Shown here: positions 21,829 to 32,900 of the stretch, one piece after another | How the letters are laid out: every line of letters starts with the position of its first letter | Numbering within the stretch: position 1 is the stretch's first letter | Assembly: GCA_036785705.1 (NCBI GenBank) | Contig: JAWUZG010000138.1 | Location: 1-64,000, forward strand | DNA length: 64,000 bases | DNA from: Acanthornis magna | Taxonomy: Eukaryota > Chordata > Aves > Passeriformes > Acanthizidae | Reading direction: 5' to 3' | The notes under the pieces: model-generated | Told to the model about the DNA's origin: nothing | Databases searched by the model: none | Seen by the model: the letters and a program-made list of their open reading frames with translations, nothing else | Translations under genes and position numbers: made by a program

Positions 21829-22451
21829 TGTCACCAAAACTGTGGGAAAAACAAAAACCCTCCAACAACATTTTTAATCTTAGAGAGTCAAGGCGTTACT
21901 TTATTATCTGGCCAGGATGCTGTTCTGGCCAGGCTGTGCCACAGAAATCATCTCATCCACACATAGCCTGGGTGTGCAGAGAGAATCATTCCATGATGCA
22001 CAGTTTTACAGGATTTTCCCCCAAATTTTATACAGTCAAAACCCATAGAGATGCATTGTTTCAAAGGTCATTGGTCCAGAGTTGAGCAACCCCCGGTGTT
22101 CAGTTTCCCACTGGATGCGAATCCCCCTGGCCTCCAATGTAAATTAGATCTTCATTTTTCAAATTGCTTATCAGTCCTTTCCCGGCGAGATGTCTTCAGC
22201 TCTGTCAGAGGTGCTCTGGGGCGGATGTTTGTAGATGGCCACCGATGTTCTGTTAATGTTCCATCGATGGCCTTTATCTGTCTGCGTATCTTTGGGCTAC
22301 TCCCAGTCTGTAGATATGTTGAGTTCATCCGACCTCACCTGGCAGAACAATGTCCTGAAAAGAAACTTAAAATTCCTTTTCCCGGGGTAAAGACAAACAA
22401 AGTCTTTGACTAAAGTTATACAAAATTTTTAAATTGGTCTATTTTCCAACA
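21829..22451 (-). mobile_element. Solo LTR of an endogenous retrovirus, unit 2
   Basis: 623 bases, TG to CA ends (minus strand TGTTGG to GTGACA), TATAAAA at about 22030 and AATAAAG at about 21900. The parental segment near 19320 preserves the empty site TCATGGGGCAGC. Here the left flank ends in ATGG and the right flank begins AAGG, which fits a 4-base target-site duplication with one mismatch. Because all units carry it at the same place, it inserted before the array was made. Confidence 0.75.
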
Positions 22452-22523
22452 AAGGGGCAGCACAGGGTGAGCAGGGAGCAGCCCAGAGGGGCTGGAGGCT
22501 CCTGCAGCTCATCCAGCACTTAC

Positions 22524-22881
22524 CTTGACGTAGAGGGAAGCCGTCCTGTACGGCATTTGCTTTTCTGGGGGAAGCCAGAAGACACTTGAGAAACATGCTG
22601 ACAGGAGGCTTTTGGTTTTGCCCTCCAGCACGTTCCCCGCCAAGCTGCAAGCACAGAGGAGGGACAGTTGGGACACTGGCGCTGGGAGCAGCCCCTCAAG
22701 GCCTCATGCAGGGGACCCACAAGGGATGGGCAGATCCCCCCCAGAACACTCGCTATCCCCTCACCTTGATTTCCTCTGCCAGACTGTGTGTGTGGCAGAA
22801 TAAATCCAGGCCCTGGGACAAGCCATGATTCCAAGTCGTTCTGGAATGGTGCAGCAGCAGCCAAGCCAGCTCATGGGGCAG
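22524..22881 (-). pseudogene. Duplicated MROH exons 5' and 3' upstream of gene B
   Basis: Exon 5 copy at 22524-22644 (121 bases, differs from exon 5 by LAGNVLEG for LVENVLEG, splice sites intact). Exon 3 copy at 22765-22881 (117 bases, ends HGLSQGLDLFCHTHSLAEEI then K, splice sites intact). Exon 4 is missing: the sequence jumps from the intron before exon 5 to the intron after exon 3. Without exon 4 the two exons do not join in phase, so this is most likely a broken fragment of an older MROH duplicate. It could be an alternative upstream exon only if a joining exon exists elsewhere. Confidence 0.7.
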
Positions 22882-22899
22882 CTGCAGGGTGGGACGACA

Positions 22900-25780
22900 C
22901 GGACTCCCCTTGGGCATCCCAGCTGCTCTCAGCCCCCCTGGTCAGGGACAGGGGCATCTGCCCCTGGAGGGACCTTTTCCCGTGCAATGGTATTTACCGA
23001 TTGAAGAAAAGTTCAAGCAGAAAAACACCTTTTGCTCTCAGCCCTTCTCAATCCCATTGCCCGCTCCTGGAGAGGTTTGGATATTTATTAGCAGTGACTT
23101 CAAGTGCATCATCAAGTGCTGCTCCATTCCAAGGCCAGATTGGGCTGTAGGGCTGATTTACTCGGGGGGAGGTTGGGCAGCAGAACCTGTGGTACCTCTA
23201 CATTAGAGCCTTAAAATCACAAGCAGTAATTCAGGGGTCAGAAAAGCCACAGCTCTCTTTAGGGTCTCGACCCTGACATGGGGGAGCACATGCAGGAGAC
23301 GATTTTACTGCTACCACTAATAACAGCAGCATTACTAAACCCATTCAAAACAATTACTGTTGGAGTTAGAGAAAAATAATGAAGTAGGTAAATAATTTAC
23401 AGGGTGCCTGCAAAATAAAGAGGGAGAGAGGGCCTGTCTAAAACCCTGTCAACTGTGACTGCTCTGAAGCAGCTCCCAGGGCCTGCAGCCGTCTTCAGTT
23501 AGTTGCGCATTATTTAATTGGTTTCAAGTGATTTTCTGGACTGCTAATCACCATGCTGTAATTAAAAACCTGGGCAGCATGGTGAGTGCTATAGCACATT
23601 AGAGATGTTAAACTCCTGAGAATTCCTGTGATAGGGATGGCTGCTCCCCTAGCCTGGAGTGTGAAACACCCAGAGAGGAGTTGTGTGCAGGCGGGTGAAG
23701 CAGAGGGATGCAGGGCAAGGGGCCACCAGCATGCTGTGGAATCAATGTGAAATATTTATACACATCCTGAGAAACATCCACTGCTCATGGAAATACAGAT
23801 TTTGAAAAGTCATGAATTTTGGAAGGGACAGAAGTTCTCCTTCTTCCAGGCATAGGCTGTCTCACTAAAAAGAGGTGGGGGGGAAGGAAAAATGAAGTTT
23901 TGCTTCACAGTTTGAGTTTTTAAATTACTCATTAAATGGTTTGTGGTCTCCAAGATCCTCACTGTGTAATGAATCCTTTTAATTTTTCTCAAGACCAGCT
24001 GCTATGTGGAATAAAGCCCAGCCATGCTTTCACCCCAGTGCGTACAGGATAGTGGTGGGAGAAAACGTCACTTAACAATAAAGAAAAAAAAAGGCCAGTA
24101 ACTCATTCCAGCATTGTTTTTGATAAGTTTTCCCAAGCACCAGTTTTTGCTCAAGAAGCCCAAACAGAAGCCAGTTCACAAGTGTCAGTGGTGTTACATC
24201 TCCCTGGGCTGTTTTTTCCTCAGAAGCTTTTCCCAAGCGATTCACTTTCTGCAAACGCTCTGCTCAAGAAGTCTCAATCACAACAAGTCCCACGTGGCCT
24301 CAAATGAAGGATTATCTCTCATCTAATCTTGTTCCAGGCCCTTCTTCATGGTGTCCTGGTCACAGCCAGGCACCTACATGCTGTAACGTGTATCACCAAA
24401 CCAGAAACCACACGTTGCATATATGTCTCAAGCCAGAAAAAAATCCCATTGAATTCCAAAGCAGATGCTCAGTCCAGAGACTCCACCCATCCCAGATGAG
24501 CACACCAAAGGCCCAGCCCTGCCCTTGCAGCATCCCCCCAGACTGTGCTGCTTTGGAGATAGCAAGGTGCTAAGAGAACAGTTGTGCCCTGCTTGATCAG
24601 GGTTAACACGCAGGATTGTGGTGAGCAGCGTGAAGAAGGGATAGAGATTGCAAGCTCTGATGGATCCTGGAGAACACCTCTTCCCTCAAAAGGCACCATC
24701 AGAGCAGCTTCATCTGCTTCAAGACTTTCTGCAACATGATCCTAAAACCACAGCACTCCATCCCATGGCTTTCTGCTGCACAACTCATTTTCCGCAAAGC
24801 TCATTTTCTTAACCACATCATATTTGAAAGATTTGTTTCATCCCAAATTCAGAGGCTGAGGAAAAAGAGAGATTGAGGACGGGACAGCAAATTGTCAAAA
24901 GCACAAATGGCACAATGCAACACCCCTAGGAGGGGCAGAAATAAAAAAAAAAAAAAAAAAACAAAAACACTTTAAAGGAGATTAAAATGAATAAGAAGGA
25001 CATTGAACTGGAAAAAATGGGGTGACATGCTCAGAGGATAGAGTCATGAATCCAAAAGGATAACACATCCTCTCAGGATGGAACACTTTCTCACTGATGA
25101 CCTCACTTCATCTGGCCACCATTGTTTCTGTAAAAGGTATGAATGCATCTGATCTCTCCTTAAAACTTAAGCAGGTGCCCAGATTGATGATTCAAATGTG
25201 AGTCCCATGGGCACAAAACAACCAAAAGATTTTGCACACAAACAAACTCAGAGCTGCACATGCCTTTGTGGAAATATTTGTAATGGAGGAAGAACATTTC
25301 AAGCACCCGAAATCTTGAGTGGTCTTCCAAAATGTTCCAACAGTTGCAGTTGATGTATATTGAACTTGGACATTTGCATCTTCTCCAGCCAAGTCTGGTG
25401 TTCCCTCCATGATAAATGCAATTGATTTTTACATTCAAACTATTTTAGTAACTTGCACTCATCATCATTACAATCACAGATCAGGATTGCTGTACTTCAC
25501 GCTAGAAGACCCAAATGCCTTGCAATTAATTTTGTCTTTTTCTTCTCCAGCAGACTTTTCCTTCAGGCCTCCAGAAATACTTCAGTTGTTCCCCAAATGT
25601 GAAAGCAATGTTTACACCACTCTGCTAACGAGAACACTTCCTTTACAATATCACTGCTGAATAACTTTCCCCTGGCTCGTGCACACACTCCTAGCCATGA
25701 GCTAATTCACTCCAAAATCTTTCAAGGCTGCGCCTTTTTCCCTAGAGTTCCCAAGTTCAGGCTGAGCTTGGTTCTGTAGC
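22900..25780. other. Region without a recognisable gene, unit 2
   Basis: Counterpart of the unit 1 stretch. The A-rich tract is at about 24939-24970. Confidence 0.6.
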
Positions 25781-25922
25781 AAACCTGCACGGTTTGATGT
25801 TCTTACAGACCCGCACTGGCTTTCCTCCAGAAGCGGATTGCTTCTCTCAGCTTCTCTCATCGTTTGGAAAGACATTCACACCCTTTTCTCCTCGCACCCG
25901 GGAACGCTCAGCAGCTCCCTGG

Positions 25923-27043
25923 GAAGAACAGGGCTGTGCATCAGGGATGGATCTGCTCCAGAAGCCAAGCAAGGCGCTGGCCTTGGCAATTGCCAGAGCC
26001 TGGGAGCTGTGCGGTTCCCGGCAGCTGGAGCAGCTCAGCCCGGAGCCCCGAGCGGCGGCCGAGCCCTGCTGCCCCACGGCGCTGCCGGCCCGCTGCGGCT
26101 GCTCTGGGCAGGGCTGCCCGGGGAGCTGCGTGCCTGCCCCGGCCGTGCCCGGGGAGCGCGGGGCTCTGGGGGCAGCTGCCCGGGCAGGGGCTGAGCTCGG
26201 GCACCTCTTGGGCCACGGGCTGCTTGCGGAGCGGCCTCGGCTCCTGCGGCAGCCCCGGCCCTGCAGCCGCAGCCCTGGCCCTGCAGCATCGCATGCGCCG
26301 GTGCCATGCACTCTGTGCCAGCGACAGCACCGTCCCTGCAGCCACCTCCAGGCACTGCCACCCGCGGGACCCACGGCCCCTGGCACCAGCACCCTCCAAG
26401 CCCCCCGGGCCCTGCCCAGCACAGCCTGTGCTGTCCTCTCCAGGTGCCACCAGAGTGGCCACAGGGGCTGGTGGCCTCTGCCAGCAGCAGCAATCGGGGC
26501 AGGGCCAGCACCACCTCGCTGGCCGTGGCTCTCTTGAAAAACGGCACAGGGCAATGCAATGCAGGGAGGCAGCAAATCCCAGAGCCGCTGGAGGCTCCAA
26601 GCCTTAACCATCAGCCCGTGCTGCTGCAGAAGCTGCTCCCCACATGCTGGCTCCAGCAATTCCCAAGGCTCTCATGGCCTTCAGAGCACGGAAAGGGATT
26701 TCACATCCCTGCAGCCTGATGCTGCCTCTGGGGCCAGCAGTCCCTTTGGCTGCAGCAGGAGGGCTGGCAGAAAGTTTCCTGCCGGCTTTGGTGTCATTGC
26801 TGCAGGGGCCACTCCTGTCAGAGCCCCTCTCTGCTGGTGACAGTTTTGCTCTTGGGGACACGGCTCTGCCCCAGCCCCGGAGCACGAGCAGTGCCCGGTG
26901 CCAGGAGCAGTGTCAGTGGCACTGCCCTGTGCACAAGGACCCCCAGCCCTGGGGCACCCGTGCCAGCACCCCGGGAAACTCCAGCCCCAGGAACCCAGAG
27001 CAACCTGAAACTACTCCTCTGTGCCCAAAGGAATTGCAAAGAA
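25923..27043. other. GC-rich block with open frames on both strands, unit 2
   Basis: Counterpart of the unit 1 block, with open frames on both strands and no recognised product. Confidence 0.45.
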
Positions 27044-27065
27044 GGTTGGGGTCTGTGAAACATGG

Positions 27066-28183
27066 ACCATTTATTTAGAGAAGAGCAGCAACAACAACAA
27101 CCAACTACAGAAAATATTTACAATTTAAGAATCTTTATAACAACAACCATCTATAGAACATATTTAGAGTATCAAGTTCTATCTCAAAACTGGAATCTAA
27201 TCAACGGATTTGCAAAAAATCCTAACAACAGCTGTGAAGAACGAAGCTTCACGTTGTATAATTTTAACTTTTTATTACTAGAAAACAATTAACAATAGGG
27301 GATGCCCACAGAGCAAAGAGACAGCGCTGGGTGCTCGGCTGCTCTGGCCAGGGGCACACTGCCCAGAGCACTTGCAGCCCTTCTTATTTCCTTCGAGTGC
27401 CAGTCAAGGTGCTTAGGTACATTTGGATACTTGACACCAATCGGGGGTGCAGACTTCCTCAGCCCGCCCGCTGTGTCCGCCCATCTGGGGCGCTCTGTCC
27501 AGACCCCACCCCATGGGGCATGCTCGCTGATGGAGCTGGGCCGTATATAAAGTATCTGAAAAAATTAGGTAATTGCTAAATAAGGTAACTAATTTGATAC
27601 AGTCCTGTGAGGCACAGGTCACTCTCGCGTAAGATGCTGAACATGCTTAAATGGTGGCAGTTGAGCGTCTTGCAGGATCGGGCCCTTTACATTTTTAAAT
27701 AACCTTACAGGAAAGACAGACATTTTCTTCATCTTATAAAATTATACTTTTCATAGTAGTGCAAAGCCTCATGTAAAAATGTAATTAGACTAGATGTAAT
27801 GGAATGGAATTCCCTGACTGACGCCCTTGACTGACATTTGCCGCTGAGCTTTCTAGAAGCTCTGCCCCGCTGGCCATCTTGCCCCATTCTTTTTAAAAGG
27901 GTTATGTTCTATTCTCTGAAGAACATTATTCAACAAGAGCTACAAAAAGTACAAAGAGTAAAAACAACCATCAAAACTGACCAACCATCAAACTCCTTAC
28001 AAACGTTTCATAATTAACCAACTAACCAAACATCCATCATTAACTACTTAACCGGACATTCATAATGAACCAATTAACACTCAAAAACTCCTATAACTCA
28101 TTCATTAAGCAACCTCTATATGAAAATCAATCTTCTTTTTAGTCCATTTATAACAACAACTAACAGAACATATGTACAGGAAG
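27066..28183. repeat. AT-rich stretch with three related segments, unit 2
   Basis: Counterpart of the unit 1 stretch, carrying ATTTGCCGC where units 1 and 3 have ATTTTCCGC. Confidence 0.5.
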
Positions 28184-28567
28184 GTGTGTCCATCCTCTCC
28201 ATCAGTCCTGGAAGAATAGGAAGCAGCAGGGGCACTCCAGGCCAGCCCTGAAGGCTGTTCCCTGTGCTGCCCAGGTGGCACACACTGGCAGAGCAGAACT
28301 CTGAGCCGGGCTGAAGCTGGGACCCTGGCCCTGGGTACTGAGACAGGGCTGGTGTGGCCCAAAGCAAATGCAGGGCAGGCTAGGGGTCGTGCTTGTGACA
28401 GCCACCAGAATCCAGGGCCCCCCAGGGCACCGTGTCCCTGAGTGAGACCACCCAGCCCCAGTCCCAGCGTGGTGGCATTCTTCCTAATGTTGGACCTTGC
28501 CCCCAACCGGCCATGTCCTGGCATCCTATCCCTGGCTGTCTGGGAGAAGAGGCTGACCCCACCTGGC

Positions 28568-28843
28568 CCTTCCCTCCTGTCAGGGAGTTGTAAAGAGTGG
28601 TGAGGTCATCCCTGAGCCTCCTTTTCTCCAGGCTAAACACCCCCAGCTCTCTCAGACACTCCTCATAGGACATGCATTCCAGACCCTTCACCAGCTTCGT
28701 TGCCCTTCTCTGGATTTGCTCGAGCACCTCAATGTCCTTCCTGAACTGAGGGGCCCAGAACTGGACACAGCACGTGGGTCCTCTCACAGACCTACGCAGG
28801 GTCTTGGGGACTTCCAGTGACACCAGCGTTAATGCAAGAGGAG
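28568..28843 (-). mobile_element. CR1-type LINE ORF2 tail fragment, unit 2
   Basis: Counterpart of the unit 1 fragment, with the same reading frame and extent. Confidence 0.65.
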
Positions 28844-29232
28844 CTGCCTGTTGGTGCAGAGCAGCCAGGCTTCCTGAAGGGCCCTGGGCAGCTCTGCAGG
28901 GATGGTGAGCTGCTGGGGGATGCTGAGTCCCAGGGCAGTAGGAGGGAGCAGCCAGCCATGGAAAGCAGCACTGGTTCCTCCCCAAGGTGCCCCGGCTGCC
29001 CATTCCTTCTCTCTGCTCAGATCCTCTGCTGTTTTTCCCAGCGCCTGGAGATGGCATCACCTCCTCATTGTTCGGGATTGATCTGGAGCAATTCTGGGGT
29101 CTGGCAATGTCTCTGGGTGAGCTTCTGGGCTTGTGGTGACCACCACACAGGAGTTGCTGACTGCCCCCCCTGGGGTTGGGGGATGAAATCGTCATAGGGT
29201 GGGGCAACGTGGGGGACACGGGGATAGCTTTG

Positions 29233-29589
29233 TCTAGAGAAGAGAAAGTTTTGGAGTGAACTAAACGCCCCTGCCAGTGCCTGAAGAGGCTCCAAGAAGG
29301 CTAGAGAAGGACTTTGGACAAGGGCCTGGAGTAACAGGACAAGGGTTAATGGTTTCCCACTGGCAGAGAGGAAGATTAGATGGGATATTGGGAAGGAATT
29401 CTTCCCTGGGAGGGTGGGGAGGCCCTGGCACAGGTTGTCCAGAGAAGCTGTGGCTGCCCCATCCCTGAAACCACCCAGACTGGGTGCAGCTTGGAGCAAC
29501 CTGGGATAGTGGATGTTGTCCCTGCCTGCGGCAGGGGCCTTGGAACTAAATGATCTTTAAGGTACCTTCCTGCCCAAACCCTTCTGTGA
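29233..29589 (+). mobile_element. CR1 LINE 3' end fragment, unit 2
   Basis: Counterpart of the unit 1 fragment. Confidence 0.75.
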
Positions 29590-29834
29590 GAAAAACCTCA
29601 GGCAGGAAGGGCGAGGCAGCTGCAGCAGCCCTTGAAAGTGTGAGAACTCTTGGGTTTTCCTAGGGAAAGCCTCAGCAAGAGACCAACCTGCCAAACAAGC
29701 CTCAGGCCAGGTGCTCTGAGGAGGAAGCATCCCATTGCCTGTGAGACAGGCCAAGAAGGACACGGTCTACTCAGCATGCTCAGGGCACTACAAATCTAAA
29801 GGATACCACGGGCTTGGATGTATTTTTACTAACT

Positions 29835-29857
29835 TTTATTAATTAATTTATTTTATT
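29835..29857 (-). terminator. Cluster of AATAAA poly(A) signals, gene C
   Basis: Counterpart of the gene B cluster, at the same distance past the stop of gene C. Confidence 0.6.
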
Positions 29858-29959
29858 TTACTTACTATTTTTTACTATTAACTATTTTTTTACTATCTTA
29901 TTTACTATTTTTTTTTACTATTTACTATTAATCTACAGAATGCTGCACCTCTGCTGGCC

Positions 29960-32900
29960 TCACCGGCAGCAGCAGCACAGCATTTGTAGGATGGCCCACG
30001 ATTTTCTCCGCGTCCTATGAGATTGCAGGATCAAGCCAGTGCGAGCTGCCATGGAACTGACAGAGATATCCCTGTCTGTCTCCAAGGGCTGAAGGGCTGT
30101 GACCGAAAGAAACAGCCAAGATGAAGCTGCATGTCTGCAGAGCCCCTCCGGATCCCACGCAGACCACTCACCACTGAGGATATGGGCCTGAGTCTCCACA
30201 TTGTGCTCCGTCATGTGCTTGGTGGCGCTCCCTGGGCACAGAGCTCAGTCATTCCCTGCTCCCAGTGTGGTCCCAGCAGTGTGACCCCAGCCCTGCCCCC
30301 TCCCTCTCCCAAGGGCTGCCCCAGGGGCCACCAGCAGCCAAAGGGAGTGGCACTGAGCAAGGCGGCCATCAAGCCCACCTTGTGGCAGGGGGCAGAGGGA
30401 GGCTGAGGCTCTGCTCAGGGTGCTTGGGGTGGCCACAGGGTTGCCCCTTGCTGCCATGTGGCAGCCATGTGGCCAGGCTGGCCCAAAAGGGGCCGGGGCT
30501 GGGGCTCACCGATGAACCTGATGGCTGCCAGGCGCACGGGGGACTGAGGGTCGCTCAGGTAGGGCAGGCTCTGCTGCAAGTACTCCTCAGCCGTGCTGCT
30601 CCTCCTCCTCAGCTGCAGAGAGCACCAGGGATGTCCCCAAGCTTGGCACAGAGCCCCCAGCTGGCTGGAGCAGTCCCTCCTGCCAGCACCCCTCATTCTG
30701 AGCCCTCCCTCCTGCTGGGTACAGGGAGGGCAGAGGGGCCTGGAGAGGAGCCCCTGGGGCTCTGTTCTCCAGGACAGGAACAAGGTCCTTCACGTCCTGC
30801 CCAGCCCTGCCAGCAGCACTCGGAACAGGCTCCGCTGCCCTGCGCTCTCGTGGCGACAGACAGAGGGCAGGGACAGCCCTCACCCAGCCTCGGCCCTGTG
30901 CCTTGTCCTTACCAAGCATTCTCCAAGCTCCCACATCCGCTCTCTCTGCAGCAGGTGCCTGAGCGTCTGCCAGTTGAGAAGGTCGGCAACGGCAAAAAGG
31001 GCTTCCCTGGAAGCCTGCAGAACAGCATTAGCTCAGAGGTGGCACCAATGCCTGGGGAAAGGGACCTCTTGGCTTTATTCCTGCAGTGATCGTGCCCTTA
31101 GGAAGCTGTGACTTGGCCTGTCCCGAATGTCTTGGAGTCTCTTGGGAACAGCCCTGGCCAACTGACTGAGGCTTGAAGCCCTGGCCTCTGACACTTGTGG
31201 GGAAGCTGAGAAGCCTCTGGGCTTCTGGGAGCACACATGTGGAGGCCTCTGGTGCTGCCTCAGTGGCCACAGGATGCTGCTGAACCCTGCTGGAGCCGGC
31301 AGGGCAGGTGTTGAAAATGGCCATGCCACCTTGTCCAGCCCTGCTTGCGCTGTTTCTGCAGGGACCCTTCCCAGGGGCTGCGCAGGAGGAGCCCTGCCCT
31401 CTGCCAGCAGCCCTTGCCCCAGTGCCTGGGGTCCCTTGGAGGTGTCAGTCTCCCCTCATATCAGTGCTCAGCCTTGAAATCCATACCTTGGCCACGCCAG
31501 GATCCTGGTCGCTCACACGGAAGAGGAGCGGGACCAGCGCACTCTGGATCTGCCTCCTCATCTTCTTCTCATCCCTACTGGCCACGGACCTCAGCAGGTC
31601 TCTGAGGAGCCAGAGGGAGAGCTCTCGCAGCTGGCTGCACTCCTGGTAGGGAGGAGGAAAGGTGAACTTTGGACACAGTGGCTCCCTGCCCATGGCTGTG
31701 GGGAGGGCAGCGCTCCAGGCTCAGATTCCAGAGTGGGCAGAATCAGCGTTGGGCTGCAAAGCCCAGAATCCACTCCAGGAGAGCTGAGCCTTCTCTGAGC
31801 GCTGCTTCCAGGGCAGGGCTGCAGGGCAGCGCCCATCTGTGGGGCTCGGGGTCCCACATCAGCCTCACCGAGTCAAAGAGGGGCAGGATATTCCCCACCA
31901 GTCGCACAGCGATGGAGCTGGCCTTAGCCTTTTCCAGCTGGCCCAGGACATTTTGACAGACCGTAACAACTTTCAGCTTTTCGTCTTCATTGCCACCTTC
32001 CAGTATCTTCATCATGCTTGGCAGGAAGACGTCAATTTTTTCTGCCTGTATGAAGAAGAGAATTTCCATTTTCTGAAAAGGCTGTGTCTGGACACCTCCC
32101 AGGGCAGCCACTCCAGGCCCCACCATGGCAAGGAGGGTGTTTGGAGCAGTCGCCCCACATCCTGACCCCCAGCCCAGGCCAAGCACCTGCCTTGCACTCA
32201 GCCCCAGGCCCTGGCTGCCAATGTGGCTGCCCCAATACCACCCTGCTCACCATCTCAGCTCTCTCTGACAGCCCAACAAGGACTTGCAGCAGCAGGGAGC
32301 CCATCACCACGACAGAATAGCCTCGATCACTCCAGGTTTTGGTTTCGTCCCCCAGCTCCTCCGAGTCAGTCTGCCCCAAGGACGGCTGCAGGATCAAACA
32401 CAGCCATGAGGTGCTGGCAGAGGGCTCACGGAAGGGGACCGAGGCCTTTTCTGGTAACTCACAGCTCTGTGAGAGGGGTGGGTGCCTTCTCTGCGAGGGT
32501 TGCACCACTGCTTGCGGAGCAAGGTAGCAAACTCATTTAGGACCTTGTCCAAAATCTCAGGCACGGAGGACAGAATATCCCACAGTTCCTGTGCAGAGCT
32601 GGAAGCCAGGGGGCTGCCTCAGCCACAGTGCCGTGGCCAGGAGCAGCCCCACAGAACAGAGCCGTGCTGGGGGTCCCCAGGGGCCCTGCCCAGGAGGAAG
32701 GACAGGGCTGAGGGGGAGTTCTCTGCAGGGCTGGGAGCACTGAGCTGGCTTTGGCTGCTGTGGGCCTGGCCAACGTGCCAGAGAGCTGCAAAGCTTGGTG
32801 GGATGGAGAGCCTGGCTCCATGGCATGTTCTGCAGCATTCCTTGGATCTGGCAGCCACAGAGTCTCGGGGTCCCTCTCCCCACATGGAGCAAGCCCTTCA

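Larger units (their letters stand above)
15932..31914. repeat. Tandem unit 2 of a ~16 kb array
   Basis: Second copy, 15983 bases, collinear with units 1, 3 and 4. It lacks the 18-base insertion seen at about 33657 and 49673 in units 3 and 4, and in other stretches shares variants with unit 4 or unit 3 (see findings). Confidence 0.95.

Noticed and set aside
21829..22451. Open frames of 80 to 120 codons inside the LTR on the plus strand
   Set aside because: They run antisense to the LTR, match no retroviral protein and have no start context; the element has no internal coding region.
25409..25660. 83-codon plus-strand open frame in AT-rich sequence, repeated in all units
   Set aside because: No recognisable motif, no splice context and no repeat-family match; conserved only because the units are near-identical.
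25794..26659. Overlapping 219 to 270 codon frames on both strands in the GC-rich block
   Set aside because: Open frames on both strands over the same bases, no recognised domain, and the longest plus frame in unit 1 is changed by a single base. Kept only as a GC-rich block.
28380..29219. 279-codon minus-strand open frame (also 12397-13236 and 44396-45235)
   Set aside because: Only the middle resembles a CR1 ORF2 tail; the rest is low-complexity or antisense to the CR1 3' region. Not a functional gene.
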